64,000 nt of DNA, from positions 1,736,001 through 1,800,000 of the forward strand of contig NZ_JAFNPF010000001.1 of NCBI RefSeq assembly GCF_026535915.1. Direction: 5' to 3'. Both the position numbers and the translations under genes were made by a program. The notes under the pieces are model-generated. The model searched no databases. It was not told the origin of the DNA and saw only the letters and a program-made list of their open reading frames with translations. This DNA is from Snodgrassella sp945267035. GTDB lineage: Bacteria > Pseudomonadota > Gammaproteobacteria > Burkholderiales > Neisseriaceae. Positions 1 to 9,373 of the stretch are shown here, in pieces (positions within the stretch are counted from its first letter, which is position 1; each line of letters starts with the position of its first letter).

Positions 1-840
1 TTTACGCATATGTTCCAACGATAGATGACTGGCCTGATGTGGAATAACGGTGACAATATCTTCTAATTGTAAACCACTTAACTGCATAAGCTTTGTCATA
101 AAAGGTTCAATTAAAGAAGAAGCAAGCTTAAATAAAGGCTTACCCTGCATGTGAAAAAGAAAATCGCTATCTTTCATTCCAGTTCGCAAATTACAGCGAG
201 TACCACCACCTTTTATCTGACACAGATCGATACCCGCAGTATGCGTTTCCTGTAAAAACGATAGAATCCCACTTTGACCATCGCCCTTTTCCACAATAGC
301 ACAAGCTGCTCCATCCCCAAAAATCATTGAGGATTCTTCATCCTCCCAGTTTAATCCTCGGGATGCCAGTTCAGCTGAAACAATAGCGATACGTTGATAA
401 CTTCCAGAATTAATTAAACAACCTGCCAAATTCAAGGCAGAAATAAAACTAACACAACTAACATTGACATCCAATGTTGCGGTTTTATCAGGCAAATTAC
501 TGGCCTGCAAAATATGTGCCGCACAATAAGGTAACGCTTGTACTTTCAATGCAGAAGCACAAATCAATAAATCAATAGAATCTGCTGCGATATGATGACG
601 AGCTAAGGCATCATTCAAAGCCTGTGCGGCGAGATCAGCCTGATTAAGCTGATAATCAGCATGATACCGATATTCAATCCCTGAGCGTTTCAGAGTATAG
701 CCATGAGGTTTATTGAGTTTTTGATCAAGTTCGTCAGAGGTTAACTTGCCATCTGGCAAAGCAACACCAGTTGATATGATTTTAAGGGGAATAAAATGTT
801 GAGCTTTTTGGATAAATTGGTTATTAAAATGCACTTCCAT
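1..840 (-). CDS. Ketoacyl-ACP synthase III family protein (3' end outside window)
   Basis: A FabH-like thiolase-fold enzyme, expected to condense an acyl-CoA or acyl-ACP with malonyl-ACP in the cytoplasm. I read 280 codons from an ATG at 838-840 to the window edge. The catalytic Cys lies at about residue 129 in DVNVSCVSF, followed by the SALNLAG helix. A GDGAA motif and the catalytic His (about residue 268, IPHQAS) are present. The last third of the C-terminal lobe, with the expected active-site Asn, is cut off. The N-terminus lacks the DEWI signature of housekeeping FabH and no fatty-acid genes are next to it. It may therefore be a specialised KASIII (secondary lipid, or OleA/FabH-like) rather than the main FabH; that is inference. 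Family assignment is firm, substrate unknown. Confidence 0.85.
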   Translation of the reverse strand, partial: MEVHFNNQFIQKAQHFIPLKIISTGVALPDGKLTSDELDQKLNKPHGYTLKRSGIEYRYHADYQLNQADLAAQALNDALARHHIAADSIDLLICASALKVQALPYCAAHILQASNLPDKTATLDVNVSCVSFISALNLAGCLINSGSYQRIAIVSAELASRGLNWEDEESSMIFGDGAACAIVEKGDGQSGILSFLQETHTAGIDLCQIKGGGTRCNLRTGMKDSDFLFHMQGKPLFKLASSLIEPFMTKLMQLSGLQLEDIVTVIPHQASHLSLEHMRK

Positions 841-1769
841 ACCTGAAATGTAACCAAAACATTAACCATTTAAGCACTTAATATCGACAATGTAAACAAA
901 ATTTAGCTTAGATTTATGCCATCAATATAAATTGCCTTTGCAAAATACTGCATGACGATTTGAAAAATTTAATGATTTCAATTTTGACAAGATAGCGAAC
1001 ATTATCCATACCCATCCACCGATATTTTGCCCCCCAAAAGTATGGCAATTTTATTAGCGAATTACCACAGGTACTACTGCATGTTTTTAAACATAGCAGC
1101 GATCAACAGGGTCAAAGCCCACGGTCAAGCCATCAATTTTATTCATATTTAAGGAAATACTTTAATAGCAAAAAAAAAGTATTAGATATTCTCCTATGAT
1201 CAACAGATGACTGAGCCAAAGCAGCGATAGTAGTTCATGGTTTAAGCATAAAATAGCCAGATGCTACTCAATTAAAACCTAGAATAACTTTGTCTTCAGT
1301 TAATAAGAGGGATGTAGAAAGATCTCAATGCGCACCTTGTTGAAAAAACCAACTTAGGAGCAAAGTAAAAAAGGCACAAAGAAAACCATTTTAGATCCAT
1401 ACAAATTGGGGGATTCTTTTATTAGAGTAAAAATTTTTTCTTTAGACACCTTCACTAGCTCAACATGATCGTGAAGAAATAGCCAAGAATAGGCAGAAAA
1501 AGAACATAAACTTTGATTTTAGATTTTCGACAATAATGGCATTGATTTTCTATGATCAATCAGTGCTTAAAGTCGCACTGAATAACAAAAAGTTCGTGCT
1601 GATTGATTTGCTACAATGGAACCAATAGCCACATGGATAATCAAATGGTTACACCAACAATAAAACTAACCTAATTTGCTGAATAGGATCTGTAATCTAG
1701 AAGATATTAGCAACATAGATAAAGAGTATTTAGCGGATAGAGCTAAAAGCATGCCACAGAAATCTGTGT
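841..1769. other. Long AT-rich spacer, no intact gene
   Basis: About 930 bases between the KASIII gene and zur. No ORF has a ribosome-binding site. The plus-strand frame at roughly 1456-1632 stays open for about 60 codons and contains the run REEIAKNRQKKN, so it could be a relic of a gene, but there is no start or recognisable family. The promoter of the minus-strand KASIII gene must lie near 841-950. Confidence 0.5.
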
Positions 1770-2297
1770 TCAGTTAGGCTGTTTATTTTGCTGCTGGCTT
1801 TCACCCGTCTGGCGACACTGATTACACATACCAGTTAAAACAATATGTTCATCATTGAGCAGAAAACCACTGTCTGCCACTCGTTGACGTAACGCCAGCC
1901 ATTCTTGACTCATACTGAGCTCCTCAACGGCACCACATTGATTGCAAACTAAAACAAAATCACTATGATGGATGGGATCTTGCCGACAAAGATCGCCACA
2001 CTCATGCTGCACATGACGACAAAGAATATATCCATTGATTGCTGGTATTTTGTGAAGCACGCCCTGCTCAGTCCAAAAGTCTAATGCTCGGTAAGCAGTA
2101 GGCGGGGCGATTGTATTGCTGCTATTGTGCTGCATACATGCCAATACCTGATACGCCTTAATCACACCAGTCATACCCAATACAATATCCAGAACTTGCG
2201 CTCGCAGTTGCGTAATCGTGGCTCCCTGCAGCTCACATTGCGCTAAAATCCGTGCTTTTTCTGCCGTATTCGCTGAGCAGGATAACTTGCCAGTCAT
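1770..2297 (-). CDS. zur: Fur-family zinc uptake regulator (Zur)
   Basis: A 175-residue metal-dependent repressor. The N-terminal winged helix spans about residues 15-90, with a PPTAYRALDFW recognition segment. The C-terminal dimerisation domain carries two CxxC pairs, C118/C121 (CNQCGAVEEL) and C158/C161 (CNQCRQT). These are the structural-zinc pattern of Zur and Fur, and the Cys/His-rich stretch RHVQHECGDLC supports zinc sensing. By family knowledge it represses high-affinity zinc importers, but no znuABC lies in this window. It sits 9 bases downstream of the ydfG-like gene on the same strand, so the two are probably co-transcribed. The ATG start at 2297 is the only plausible one. A Fur or PerR assignment is less likely from the CxxC arrangement. 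Confidence 0.85.
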   Translation of the reverse strand: MTGKLSCSANTAEKARILAQCELQGATITQLRAQVLDIVLGMTGVIKAYQVLACMQHNSSNTIAPPTAYRALDFWTEQGVLHKIPAINGYILCRHVQHECGDLCRQDPIHHSDFVLVCNQCGAVEELSMSQEWLALRQRVADSGFLLNDEHIVLTGMCNQCRQTGESQQQNKQPN

Positions 2298-2306
2298 ACC
2301 AAAATC

Positions 2307-3059
2307 CTATGCCAGATCGCGGGTCACGCTCAGACCGGCAAAAGTTTGTGATACTGGCATAATTTCAATGTGATTTACATTGACATGAGCGGGAGTTTGA
2401 TAAAGCCATAAAATCGTATTGGCAATATCTTCGGGTTTGAGGTAACTGATATTTTCATACACCGCTTGAACCCGATCTTCATCACCACGAAAGCGCACAT
2501 TGGAAAATTCAGTATCACCACATAAACCCGGCGCAACATTGGTTACACGAATTCGGGTACCAACCAAATCAGTACGTAGATTTAAACTGAATTGACGCAC
2601 AAAAGCTTTCGTGGCCCCATACACATTACCACCTTTATAAGGCCAGCTACCGGCAGTAGAACCAAGATTAATAATATAACCTTTATTATTCTGCACCATC
2701 TGTGGCAGTATTTTTCGAGTCACATAGGTCAAACCAAGTACATTGGTATGAATCATCCTTTCCCAGTCGGCAAAATTAGCTTCCTGCGCTACTTCCATCC
2801 CCAAAGCTAATCCGGCATTGTTGACCAGCAAATCAATTTGAGCCCATTGTTCAGGGATTGATGCCAGTGCCTGATCTACACTATTGGTGTCAGTCACATC
2901 CATTTCCAGTGGTAAAAATGCAGCACCCAGTTCCTGACTTAAATGCTGCAACTTATCCTGCCGCCGAGCAGCACCGATGACCTGATAACCAGCTTTTACC
3001 AAAGTGCGGGAAATACTGGCGCCAAAACCTGCAGAAGCACCTGTAACAAGAATAGTCAT
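2307..3059 (-). CDS. ydfG: SDR oxidoreductase, YdfG-like (3-hydroxy acid / malonic semialdehyde family)
   Basis: A classical short-chain dehydrogenase/reductase of about 250 residues. The NADP-binding glycine motif is TGASAGFG at residues 6-13, followed by NNAG. The catalytic Ser-Tyr-Lys set is visible as GSTAGSWPY and YGATK. Long stretches resemble E. coli YdfG from memory (GGNVYGATKAFVRQFSLNL), which reduces malonic semialdehyde and oxidises L-allo-threonine or 3-hydroxy acids; that activity is from family knowledge. A longer frame starts at TTG 3074, but the ATG at 3059 gives the canonical MTILVTGA start and has a GGGG about 9 bases upstream, so I use it. zur follows after 9 bases. Confidence 0.9.
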   Translation of the reverse strand: MTILVTGASAGFGASISRTLVKAGYQVIGAARRQDKLQHLSQELGAAFLPLEMDVTDTNSVDQALASIPEQWAQIDLLVNNAGLALGMEVAQEANFADWERMIHTNVLGLTYVTRKILPQMVQNNKGYIINLGSTAGSWPYKGGNVYGATKAFVRQFSLNLRTDLVGTRIRVTNVAPGLCGDTEFSNVRFRGDEDRVQAVYENISYLKPEDIANTILWLYQTPAHVNVNHIEIMPVSQTFAGLSVTRDLA

Positions 3060-3267
3060 GATCAATTGCCCCAATATAAATATAGAAGGTGATTAATTCA
3101 TTCTGTCAACCAGCTTTATAAAGCACCAGAATGAACCACCATCTTAAATCACAAGCTTACAACAAACAGCTTAAACAGAAAAAAATCAGCGTTAATTGAA
3201 TGAATAGCCTTCATTACCTCGCTGCACTAAAAAAAAAGCACAGCCAGATAACAAAGGCGTCGATCAA

Positions 3268-4221
3268 TTACAATGCTTGCTGTTGTAATGCCCAAGATCT
3301 TAATGTACGCGCGTCATTAACCCGATTTAATGAGCTGGAAGAATTCAGCAACACAATAGTAACGGGCTGATTCTGAATCGTGGTTAACACCACCATAGAT
3401 TTTCCGGCTTCACGGATATATCCAGTTTTCTGTAATGCTATGGGCCAACTTCCTTCGCGCACCAGAGCGTTTGAATTACGGTATTTCTCCACCTTACCAT
3501 TACTGGTATAAACCACGCCAGAATCTTCAGTGGTATAGCGACGAATTAAAGGGTATTGACTGGCTCCGCGTACCAGCAAGGCCAAATCACGGGCAGTAGC
3601 CTGATTACGAGGATCTAAGCCGGTGGGCTCATAAAAACGAGCATTAGTCATACCTAAATCAGCTGCCTTGCGATTCATAGCATTGACAAAAGCCGGCATA
3701 CCACCTGGATAGGTTCGCGCCAAAGCATGGATCGCTCTGTTCTCACTACTCATCAACCCGATATGCAACAGCTCGCGCCGACTCAGGACAGTACCGATCG
3801 ATAACCGACTGCTGGAATTTTTCAGACGATCAATTTCAGCTGGAGTAATCGTAATCTGATCATTCATGTTTTGCTTGGCGTCCAAAACCACCATTGCAGA
3901 CATCAGCTTCGAAATTGAAGCAATTGAACGAACTTGATTAATATTTTTCTGATAAAGAATTTCACCGGTCTGATTATTCATAATCAAAGCCGATTGCGAA
4001 CTTAACAATGGACCGGCAATCTGTGCCTGACTTTCCAAATTAGAATCTGGATGATGATTGATAAACGAGCTAACTGAACCAGACTCATCTGCGGCCTGTC
4101 TTTGTTCTATAAACTGTCCCAGTACATCTAAATCATCCGCCATTGCAGGTACAGCCATGAACAAGCTGCTACCTAATAAACCGATCCACTGCCACCGACG
4201 TAAACAAGATAAACGTGACAT
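3268..4221 (-). CDS. pbpG: D-Ala-D-Ala endopeptidase, PBP7/S11 family
   Basis: A periplasmic serine peptidase of the penicillin-binding S11 family, about 317 residues, that cleaves peptidoglycan cross-links or stem peptides. A signal peptide ends near AVPAMA. The three penicillin-binding motifs are in order: SISK (SxxK nucleophile), SSEN (SxN equivalent) and KTG in LQKTGYIREAG. Length and motif spacing match PBP7/PbpG better than the longer DacA-type carboxypeptidases, which have a C-terminal amphipathic anchor that is absent here. Start choice: AAGGA lies 7 bases before the ATG at 4221 but only 1 base before the upstream ATG at 4227. Divergent from clpX. It belongs functionally with mpl and nagZ in this window (murein turnover). 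Confidence 0.88.
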   Translation of the reverse strand: MSRLSCLRRWQWIGLLGSSLFMAVPAMADDLDVLGQFIEQRQAADESGSVSSFINHHPDSNLESQAQIAGPLLSSQSALIMNNQTGEILYQKNINQVRSIASISKLMSAMVVLDAKQNMNDQITITPAEIDRLKNSSSRLSIGTVLSRRELLHIGLMSSENRAIHALARTYPGGMPAFVNAMNRKAADLGMTNARFYEPTGLDPRNQATARDLALLVRGASQYPLIRRYTTEDSGVVYTSNGKVEKYRNSNALVREGSWPIALQKTGYIREAGKSMVVLTTIQNQPVTIVLLNSSSSLNRVNDARTLRSWALQQQAL

Positions 4222-4625
4222 AATCATTTCCTTTTGAGCCCTTTAAGGGCGCTAATGACAAAAAATCACTAACTGACTTTCATAGCTGCAGAGAAAATCA
4301 TGTCTGCTACATCATTACAGCTGTATGAATCTTACCGTAACAACGCCACCTACAGTAGCGATCCTTCATCATTGTTCAACATTTAATATTCCTCATCTAG
4401 AGTTTTCAAACTGCTTGAATATTAAAAAATATAATGAATAACTATTTTAGCTTAATTTTTGAATTCTGACCAAGTAGCAACATTCACAGTTGGACAACAG
4501 CATACGGTTTGATATCCCAGCAATAACACTATATACTCATCGATCACCTGATGTCTGCTACAGACTTAGTATTGTAACATTTTAAGCTTGCAACTTATGC
4601 ATATTCCCTCAATGAAATCGTATTT
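4222..4625. promoter_or_regulatory. Divergent pbpG/clpX promoter region with small palindrome
   Basis: About 400 bases between two divergent genes, so both promoters must lie here. At 4238-4250, in the pbpG leader, is GCCCTTTAAGGGC, a 6-bp perfect inverted repeat around one base. It lies just upstream of the Shine-Dalgarno sequence and could act as a small hairpin or operator. I could not fix a convincing -35/-10 pair for either gene. Confidence 0.4.
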
Positions 4626-5897
4626 ATGAGTAAAGATACCCGTTATTGTTCGTTTTGCGGTAAAGCCGAAAACGATGTAAAAAATTTGATTGAAGGCGAA
4701 AACGCACTGATTTGTAATGAATGCGTCGACACCTGTAGCATGATGCTGCATAACCCCGATGAACAAGATTCAGCGGAAATGGCCAGCTCAGGCGATAATG
4801 AAAACCAGCCATTACCCACACCAGCGGAAATCGTAGCCAATCTGGATCAATATGTAATTGGTCAGGAACCGGCCAAAAAGTCATTAGCCGTAGCTGTTTA
4901 TAACCATTATAAACGTCTGCGTATGGGCAAGACTGAAGGACAAGTTGAACTGTCCAAATCCAACATTTTATTGATCGGTCCCACCGGCTCGGGCAAAACA
5001 CTGCTGGCGCAATCTCTGGCACGCAAGCTAGATGTACCTTTTGTCATGGCTGACGCCACCACCCTAACCGAAGCGGGTTATGTGGGTGAAGATGTTGAGC
5101 AAATCATCACCAAATTGTTAGCCAAATGCGATTTTGATGTTGAAAAAGCGCAAAAAGGGATCGTCTATATCGATGAAATCGACAAAATTTCGCGTAAAAG
5201 CGATAATCCGTCGATTACACGTGATGTATCTGGTGAAGGAGTACAGCAAGCCTTGCTCAAATTAGTAGAAGGCACTGTTGCTTCAGTACCACCTCAAGGT
5301 GGACGCAAACTCCCCAATCAAGAATTTATCAACGTTGATACCACCAACATTTTATTTATCTGTGGTGGCGCTTTTGCCGGTCTGGAAAAAGTGATCCGAC
5401 AACGCACTGAAAAAGGGGGCATCGGATTTGGTGCTGATGTTCACAGCAAAGATGAAAAAACCAACATCAGCGAACTTTTTCAGACCGTAGAACCCGAAGA
5501 TCTGATTAAATTCGGTTTAATTCCTGAATTAATCGGTCGTTTGCCCGTTATTGCGACTTTGTCCGAACTGGATGAAGATGCCTTAATCAACATCCTAACC
5601 GAACCAAAAAATGCCTTAATCAAACAGTTTCAGGCATTATTCGCCATGGAAGGAGTTGAATTACAAGTGCAACCTTCTGCCTTACGCGCTATTGCCAAAC
5701 TGGCTATGGCACGTAAAACCGGTGCACGTGGCTTGCGATCCATTGTGGAAAGAGCTTTGCTCAATACCATGTATGCACTGCCCGACCTCAAAAACGTCAA
5801 AAAAGTCATTGTTAATGAGGATGTGATTAATCTGGGTACCGAACCAGAATGGTTATTGGCAGATGGTAGCCCTTATCATCCAGATTCAACAGACTAA
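4626..5897 (+). CDS. clpX: ATP-dependent Clp protease ATP-binding subunit ClpX
   Basis: The AAA+ unfoldase that recognises tagged proteins and feeds them to ClpP; 423 residues, normal length. The N-terminal C4 zinc-binding domain is seen as CSFCGK and CNECVDTC (residues 8-38). Walker A is GPTGSGKT at about 119-126, Walker B is IVYIDEID, and the GAFAG region and C-terminal small domain (KTGARGLRSIVE) are all present. clpP is not adjacent, so clpX is transcribed alone here, with its own strong terminator at 5918-5956. The ATG at 4626 gives the standard MSKDTRYCSFC start; the upstream sequence has only a weak ribosome-binding site. Confidence 0.98.
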   Translation: MSKDTRYCSFCGKAENDVKNLIEGENALICNECVDTCSMMLHNPDEQDSAEMASSGDNENQPLPTPAEIVANLDQYVIGQEPAKKSLAVAVYNHYKRLRMGKTEGQVELSKSNILLIGPTGSGKTLLAQSLARKLDVPFVMADATTLTEAGYVGEDVEQIITKLLAKCDFDVEKAQKGIVYIDEIDKISRKSDNPSITRDVSGEGVQQALLKLVEGTVASVPPQGGRKLPNQEFINVDTTNILFICGGAFAGLEKVIRQRTEKGGIGFGADVHSKDEKTNISELFQTVEPEDLIKFGLIPELIGRLPVIATLSELDEDALINILTEPKNALIKQFQALFAMEGVELQVQPSALRAIAKLAMARKTGARGLRSIVERALLNTMYALPDLKNVKKVIVNEDVINLGTEPEWLLADGSPYHPDSTD

Positions 5898-5917
5898 CTA
5901 TTGTGGTGAATGAATAA

Positions 5918-5956
5918 ACCGCTTCAGGCCTGCATGGCTTGCAGCGGTATTATTTT
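5918..5956 (+). terminator. Rho-independent terminator of clpX
   Basis: ACCGCT at 5918-5923 pairs with AGCGGT at 5943-5948. Inside it a second stem, CAGGCC with GGCTTG, closes a short loop. The hairpin is followed by ATTATTTT. It begins 21 bases after the clpX stop. Confidence 0.8.
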
Positions 5957-6740
5957 GGCTCGGGCGAAATTAACGCGAGATTTGTTCCAGTACTGTATAG
6001 CGCAATAAAACAGACTGGATCCCTTACTCAACCAGTCACCAATTAGCCCAGATTTTTTCATTTTTCACTTATAGCTAAACCAAAAGCTGACCAATAATCG
6101 GTACATCTTCATCCATTTTATCTAGCTTGATGGAAACATTGGATAAGCCCCATTAGCTGAAATAACAAAGACACCAATCACCAGCATAAATTGAAAGGTT
6201 AAACCAGCAAATTATCATTGATGCATAATGTAAAATTCAGCCCACCAATGTTCCTTCAGCCACTAAATCAATATCATGGCAACATCATTAAATCTATTGA
6301 CACCATTTTTTTGATCCAGACGATATAGATGTTTTCTGAGTCCTAAACGATATTTTATCTCTTGCTATCTTAATGCCTTGATTGCAGGCATCTTGTTTTC
6401 ATCAGCGTCAAAACCTTCAACAGGAACCCTATTCCACCTAACAGTAACCCTATCCCATGCTTTTTTCGCTCCAATAACAATAGCAAAATAGATCAAGTTA
6501 ATAATGGATTGCCTACTAATGTTTGTTTATTGTGCCACGAGCAAACTATATTTTTTACTTTCTCGAAACAGACCGATTTAAAGTGCATCAAGCTTCAACT
6601 ATACTGTGCCTGCTGTTTAACTGCACCTCCAGCAAATCAATCATATTGATCACCAGTGCTAATAACCAAAACAGACTTAAACCAGCGCTGCACCAGTTTA
6701 GATAAACCTATCATGCATAGTTTTACTCACAGAATTTTTT
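5957..6740. other. Gene-poor spacer with probable decayed coding sequence
   Basis: About 780 bases with no intact gene between clpX and the secreted protein at 6741. A minus-strand fragment at 6365-6526, listed separately, looks like degraded coding DNA; the rest is stop-riddled in all frames. A plus-strand frame of 60 codons at 6523-6705 has no ribosome-binding site and odd composition, and I do not regard it as a gene. Confidence 0.45.
6365..6526 (-). pseudogene. Possible coding remnant, unknown family
   Basis: The minus-strand frame ending at the TAG at 6365-6367 stays open for about 50 codons. It reads like protein, with segments such as AKKAWDRVTVRWNRVPVEG and DADENKMPAIKAL, but has no credible start or ribosome-binding site. 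It may be the surviving part of a lost gene. Not recognised; the evidence is composition only. Confidence 0.25.
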
Positions 6741-7421
6741 TCAGCCTTCGCCACAACATTCATTTTGCAGCTCCAGCACGGTTAAATACCATTTATGATT
6801 GATTAAGGTAAGATGAAAGGTAAAGTAAAATTTTTGGAATTCTTTATGATCGCTTTCATCTTTACCCTTACCCCGATAAGTGACTTTGACTGTTCGTGGA
6901 GTAATCTGTTTAATCAGCTTTTCATCTGCTGAGTCATAATTGTCATCATTAAGCTTATAAAAATGAAATATTCCAGACATTACATCAATTTGACGCTGAT
7001 GGACAGTAACAAAAAGACCTTTTTTTGCTGGGTTCTCAGCCTCATTGCACCTCGTCTTGCGTTTAGTTAGAAAGGTAACAGGAAAATCTTCTGTCATGAC
7101 ATTTTGCTTTAAATCATCCAAAACAAAATCAGGAATATTTTCAATATGCTCTTTAAGTTTGGGCACTCTCTCATATTGGTAAAAATCAAGCAAACCCTCG
7201 AACGTGATAAATAGCTTAACATCTGGGTGGATAAATTGATTCAACCCATGTAAATCATGTTGATTATAATAATGAATGATTTGCTTTATTGTTTTAGTTA
7301 ATTGCTGTTGCTGAGCGACGTCATTTTTTGTGCTGACAGGCTTATTGTGGCTTGCGGCAAATGACCCTTGGGCGAAACATACCCACAATATCGCTACCAT
7401 TAACCCCAATTTCTTAAACAT
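6741..7421 (-). CDS. Secreted protein with NTF2/SnoaL-like fold (hypothetical)
   Basis: 226 residues. The N-terminal signal peptide (MFKKLGLMVAILWVCFAQG, cleaved near FAA-SH) implies export to the periplasm. The body has the look of the NTF2-like superfamily: an opening helix with IIHYYNQHDLHGLNQFIHPD, then alternating strands ending in a FTFHLTLINHKWYLTVLEL strand pair. The C-terminus is NECCGEG, with a vicinal Cys pair. AGGA lies 7 bases before the ATG at 7421, so expression is credible. It is a single gene next to an AT-rich decayed region. I do not recognise a specific function; NTF2-like proteins can be enzymes, immunity proteins or binding proteins. Confidence 0.7.
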   Translation of the reverse strand: MFKKLGLMVAILWVCFAQGSFAASHNKPVSTKNDVAQQQQLTKTIKQIIHYYNQHDLHGLNQFIHPDVKLFITFEGLLDFYQYERVPKLKEHIENIPDFVLDDLKQNVMTEDFPVTFLTKRKTRCNEAENPAKKGLFVTVHQRQIDVMSGIFHFYKLNDDNYDSADEKLIKQITPRTVKVTYRGKGKDESDHKEFQKFYFTFHLTLINHKWYLTVLELQNECCGEG

Positions 7422-7500
7422 GATTTTATCCTGACTGACTGAAATTTAGGCGTAAACAAAAATATAAATATATGCTGACTAAATCAGCATAAATCTTTAA

Positions 7501-8125
7501 ATCCTCGTTTTTTCGAGAAATATAATAGATTTAGTTGAAAAGAAATTAGATACTGCATTTAAACTGAAAAAGAATAATAAAAAATTTGGAAAATTCATGA
7601 AAAATTTCATTGATAGTATGTATTTATCTACAAGACAAAAATCTAATTTGATTAGTAGTGATTCTTCTTTATTCCTATTCCTGAAAAAATCTAATTAACT
7701 AGCAAATATAATTAATCCAGTAAATGCAATACACCATTTTATATGGTAGCTTTAAAAATCTAATTCTTTAGGTGTTAATATAAATTTTGAAGTGATAAAA
7801 ACGAATTTTACGATTATTTGTTGTTAACAGAAAATTATTATAATTATTATATAAAATGTTTAGAGGATTTACAATTTTCAGTTAATGGAAATACTCAAAT
7901 TATAAAACGGTATGTGATTTTATTAAAGAATTGTATTTAATAAATTCCCTAAAAATTGCAGAGAAGAATAGTTATGCATTTGAAATATTTAACGATACAC
8001 TGTATGGTATGCCCTCTAAAATAGCTATTGATTTGTTAAATAATTTAGAAAAAGAATTTAAACTTTTAGGAGATTATTATATTCAAGTTTTAACTACATT
8101 TAAAAGTTGTATGGATTTTTATTAA
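7501..8125 (+). pseudogene. Frameshifted, very AT-rich gene remnant (possibly immunity-type)
   Basis: Three protein-like pieces follow one another on the plus strand in different frames. The first (7501-7698) contains FMKNFIDSMYLSTRQKSN. The second (about 7790-7930) contains DYLLLTENYYNYYIKCLEDL. The third (about 7912-8125) contains DTLYGMPSKIAIDLLNNL and ends at TAA. The switch between pieces two and three sits in the TTTTATTAAAGAA stretch near 7915. Joined, they would give a protein of roughly 200 residues. G+C is only about 20-25 % in sampled lines, well below the flanking housekeeping genes. The small, acidic, Tyr/Asn-rich composition and the neighbouring PoNi gene suggest a lost immunity-type gene; that is inference. 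Confidence 0.5.
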
Positions 8126-8214
8126 AAACTCTAATAATAAAAAGTATAATTACTAATTGTAAGATTTATAATAAATTATATTTATTATAGACTGTAAGTA
8201 ATCTTACAAATTAT

Positions 8215-9150
8215 TCATTCAAAAAAGTAGGTTTTTTTAGATTTATTTGTGTCTTTATCTTTCCAATGAACAAAATCATAAGGATAAAACTGATTGTTTC
8301 TTAAAATACCATCATCTAAACCTTTTATTTTTACTAAAGCTCCTGCTTCCCAACACCAATAACCATAGAAGTTTCTGCCATTTTCAAATTTATGCGTATT
8401 GTATTCATAATCTAAACTTTCTAAAGTATAATAATATTTATCTAAGTAAAGTTTGAGTTTTTTCACTGCTTCATTTTTGTTTTCCTCTTTTGTGATTTCT
8501 GAAAGTAATTGCAAAGATTTACTATCAGGGACTTGCAATTCTTCTCCTATATGATAATCAGAAAGTTGAGTATTTAGTAAATAATCAATAATAAAGTCGG
8601 AAAAGTTTTTTTCTTGCATTACTTTTCCTAGTTCTTCAAAGTATTTTTTATCAATATCGGCAAGTATTCCTAAAGACAATGCATTAATTAGGTCCATAAA
8701 GTCCATATCTCCTCCATCTGAATAATCTGTATCAGGAGTCCAAAAATTGGTTACAGTTTCCATAAGTACAGCACAATCCGTCAATATGGTTTTTACCCCA
8801 TCTCCCCTGCTATATTTAGCTTGGATAAGTTGAAAATATTTTATATTGAAACTGATAAAATAAGCAGAAAAATCAAAATCAGGTTTATTAACAGCTTTAT
8901 CTTCGTCATATTCCTGTTTCATTTGGACAATCCGTTTTTGCACCTTATCAATCTGTTTAGTAAAAAAAGCTTTACTTCCTATAATTTTATCTCGAACCCC
9001 TTCTTTATCTTTGCTGTCTAATATCTGTTGTTGTTCCTGCTGTATACTTTCTTTAAATGCTTGGTTAGGGTCTTTTCCGCTAAAAGCATTTTTCAAATCT
9101 TTCCAAAAACTCATTGCATTTAATTTATTATGTAACCAGTCAAGAGACAT
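8215..9150 (-). CDS. PoNi-like immunity protein (DUF1910/DUF1911)
   Basis: 311 residues, cytosolic, no signal peptide. The C-terminal third carries the pattern I associate with PoNi immunity proteins: FYGYWCWEAGALVKIKGLDD followed by YPYDFVHWK near the end. The N-terminal half is helical and charged, as in DUF1910. PoNi proteins neutralise PoNe-domain DNase toxins delivered between bacteria by polymorphic toxin systems; this is established for the family. No PoNe toxin, Rhs, VgrG or other secretion gene is in the window, so it is an orphan. A GTG at 9165 extends the frame, but GGAG 7 bases before the ATG at 9150 supports the shorter start. Markedly AT-rich, which is consistent with horizontal acquisition. 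Confidence 0.78.
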   Translation of the reverse strand: MSLDWLHNKLNAMSFWKDLKNAFSGKDPNQAFKESIQQEQQQILDSKDKEGVRDKIIGSKAFFTKQIDKVQKRIVQMKQEYDEDKAVNKPDFDFSAYFISFNIKYFQLIQAKYSRGDGVKTILTDCAVLMETVTNFWTPDTDYSDGGDMDFMDLINALSLGILADIDKKYFEELGKVMQEKNFSDFIIDYLLNTQLSDYHIGEELQVPDSKSLQLLSEITKEENKNEAVKKLKLYLDKYYYTLESLDYEYNTHKFENGRNFYGYWCWEAGALVKIKGLDDGILRNNQFYPYDFVHWKDKDTNKSKKTYFFE

Positions 9151-9373
9151 CTTTGCTCTCCGCACAACCGCTGTATTCTGCCACCTACTCTTTAGTCAAA
9201 ATCGCGTGTCACTCACCGCAGCAACCTAGAAAAAACGACAATGACTTTTCTAGCTAAATCAAGGAACACAACACAGGCGGTGTGAACATCAATCGCACCT
9301 ATCAGCTAAAAATAACCTAAGTTTGCAGTAATCGCATTCATCGACGACTACTGCAAACTGAATTTACCATTGA

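Noticed and set aside
1456..1632. Open plus-strand frame of about 60 codons
   Set aside because: It has no start signal or family likeness; noted only as a possible relic.
6523..6705. 60-codon plus-strand frame between clpX and the NTF2-like gene
   Set aside because: No ribosome-binding site, low-quality composition, and it lies in decayed DNA.
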